DNA of 64,000 bases from Symbiodinium natans (taxonomy: Eukaryota > Sar > Dinophyceae > Suessiales > Symbiodiniaceae). The stretch spans positions 1,543,501-1,607,500 of the forward strand of contig CAJNDS010001557.1 of the NCBI GenBank assembly GCA_905221605.1, written 5' to 3'. Every line of letters starts with the position of its first letter. Positions within the stretch are counted from its first letter, which is position 1. The notes below the pieces were generated by a model. It worked only from the letters and a program-made list of their open reading frames with translations, was not told the origin of the DNA and ran no database searches. Positions 62,661 to 64,000 of this stretch are shown one piece after another. Made by a program: the position numbers and the translations under genes.

Positions 62661-64000
62661 TAGAAAAATAAGGGTTCCTCGACAAGGGTTCCTCGACATT
62701 GAGGTTGGAGGCGCCCTGACCTGGACAGTTGATGGAACGTACAATATTGGCTATGACTACACGGCCTTGCTCCTCGTCCATGTGGTTGGACATCGGGACT
62801 ACAGGTTCGAAGTTTTTAGGTGGGCCGCCGGGGGGGGGGGGGGGGGGGAGGTGGAACGTGTTGCCTAAGTCCTAAAACTCTAAACCCCTGCTCAGTTTCG
62901 GACCCTAAACCCTAAACCCTAAACCCTAAACCCTAGACCCTAGACCCTAGACCCTAAAGAGCCAAAGGTCCCACTATGCAATTTTCTTGGCGAGTGATTC
63001 GGCCGGATCCGGTGGCTTCGAACTGGCACGAGTGACGCCGGGCTCGCTGAGCCCCTTGGCTTGGGGCTAGATGTCCCCAGGTTTAGGGTTTAGGGTTTAG
63101 GGTTTAGGGTTTAGGGTTTAGGGTTTAGGGTTTAGGGTTTAACGTTTGGACAACAAGTACAAATTACACTGAGTGCCTTTCACCACGCATTAGATCAACC
63201 CAAATTGGCATCTGAAATACTCTGTGAACCGAGGGTTTATGATCCTAACATACCTTCAGCGACGGGTCTCATACCCTAAACCCTAAACCCTCAACTCGAA
63301 AACGGGTGCAAGCCCGAACAGGAGCATCAGGTTGCAAATCCTCAACCCTAAAGAGAGCACCCAGCGGCCGTGAGCCAGAGGCCAGAAGCCCTAAACCCTA
63401 AACCCTGTGTAGATACAAAGTATGGTCACAACTCCCCACGCCCACCTTTGTGAAGCTTCCGCACTCAGCCTGGAAACCTTCCATTGCTGAAGACTCTTGG
63501 GGACCAAATGAACCGTAAAGTTCTTGAGCAATTATAGTCTTTGAGGCCTAAACCACTGAACTATTGAAACTGGGATGCCCAGTCGTACCTTGTTCCGTAC
63601 TAGTACCTTGTTCCCTGTTTTCGGGGTGAGGTTCCGCTGTGAACATCAGGAAACAAGAAAGGGCGCCCTTCCTTGTGCGGGTGTGCTGGAAAAGCGGGTG
63701 ATGTAGCCACGGGGTTTGGGACTTGCAAGAAAATCATAAGTGCGACTGCTCATTATTCAGATCCGGTGTTGCGTGGAAACCTTCCGTGCACACAAGACCA
63801 GTAGGCTACACCATCCCGGACAATACGGATCAGCAGGGGAACTTTTGCCTTCTGTCGCGAGCTTACCTGTCATGGACACCCATGATGAGCAAACCGGTTC
63901 ACAGGGGCCGCATTCTCACGCGCAATCACGGGTCCTCCAGAGGGACCACTGGAAGCTACGCCCAGGATGTATGGATACAACACGCACGGTATAGCCGCGT
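62661..64000. other. Repeat-rich right end, no gene recognised
   Basis: A G homopolymer at about 62830-62848, a C-strand array with CCCTAGA variants at 62905-62958, a G-strand array at 63080-63140, short C-strand fragments at 63272-63290 and 63388-63405, then 590 bp of unique sequence to the window edge. The frame at 63740-63994 shows no domain. Confidence 0.55.

Overview
The window looks like nuclear DNA of a unicellular alga, most likely a dinoflagellate. The pointers are: TTTAGGG/CCCTAAA telomere-type repeats scattered in dozens of short arrays on both strands, a CCCH-finger gene of a style I associate with dinoflagellates, very sparse genes, and a Ty1/copia element with dinoflagellate-like accessory domains. 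The host assignment is inference. No rRNA, tRNA or CRISPR array was recognised, and almost all of the host DNA is repeat-rich and non-coding.

Layout. 1-13.5 kb: host DNA with telomere-like arrays, a roughly 55-60 bp minisatellite (590-1570), short inverted-repeat (MITE-like) elements, a broken or multi-exon CCCH gene (2.87-4.29 kb) and a possible multi-exon gene (8.1-10.5 kb). 13,516-34,844: an AT-rich, 21.3 kb Polinton/Polinton-like-virus (PLV) element with 312-bp terminal inverted repeats, embedded in poly-C/poly-G tracts. 34.8-37.2 kb: host repeats, including a head-to-head telomere-repeat junction. 37,223-49,069: an 11.85 kb Ty1/copia retrotransposon with identical 174-bp LTRs and a TTTAG target duplication, inserted into a TTTAGGG array. 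49-64 kb: host DNA with many interstitial telomeric arrays, one uncertain ORF and otherwise no recognisable genes.

The PLV carries a coherent viral gene set. Replication and integration: protein-primed DNA polymerase B, a DDE (rve) integrase and two GIY-YIG nucleases. Particle: packaging ATPase, double-jelly-roll major capsid candidate, penton candidate and a fibre with a C-terminal S74 chaperone domain. Accessory: lipase, a putatively myristoylated protein and several zinc-finger proteins. Two promoter-like repeat classes precede genes. It carries a nonsense codon in the fibre gene and apparent frameshifts in up to three others, so this copy may be a decaying provirus, or the assembly may have uncorrected indels.

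The copia element encodes Gag-protease, then integrase, RT and RNase H, with three unusual additions. The first is a region with the motif order of a C5-cytosine methyltransferase (FAG, PPC, EHP), split over the gag/pol frame change. The second is an HxD...H segment like a 2-oxoglutarate/Fe(II) oxygenase between integrase and RT. The third is a long membrane-spanning C-terminal extension after RNase H. If the domain calls hold, one mobile element carries both a DNA-methylase-like and a dioxygenase-like module; this is the observation I would follow up first.
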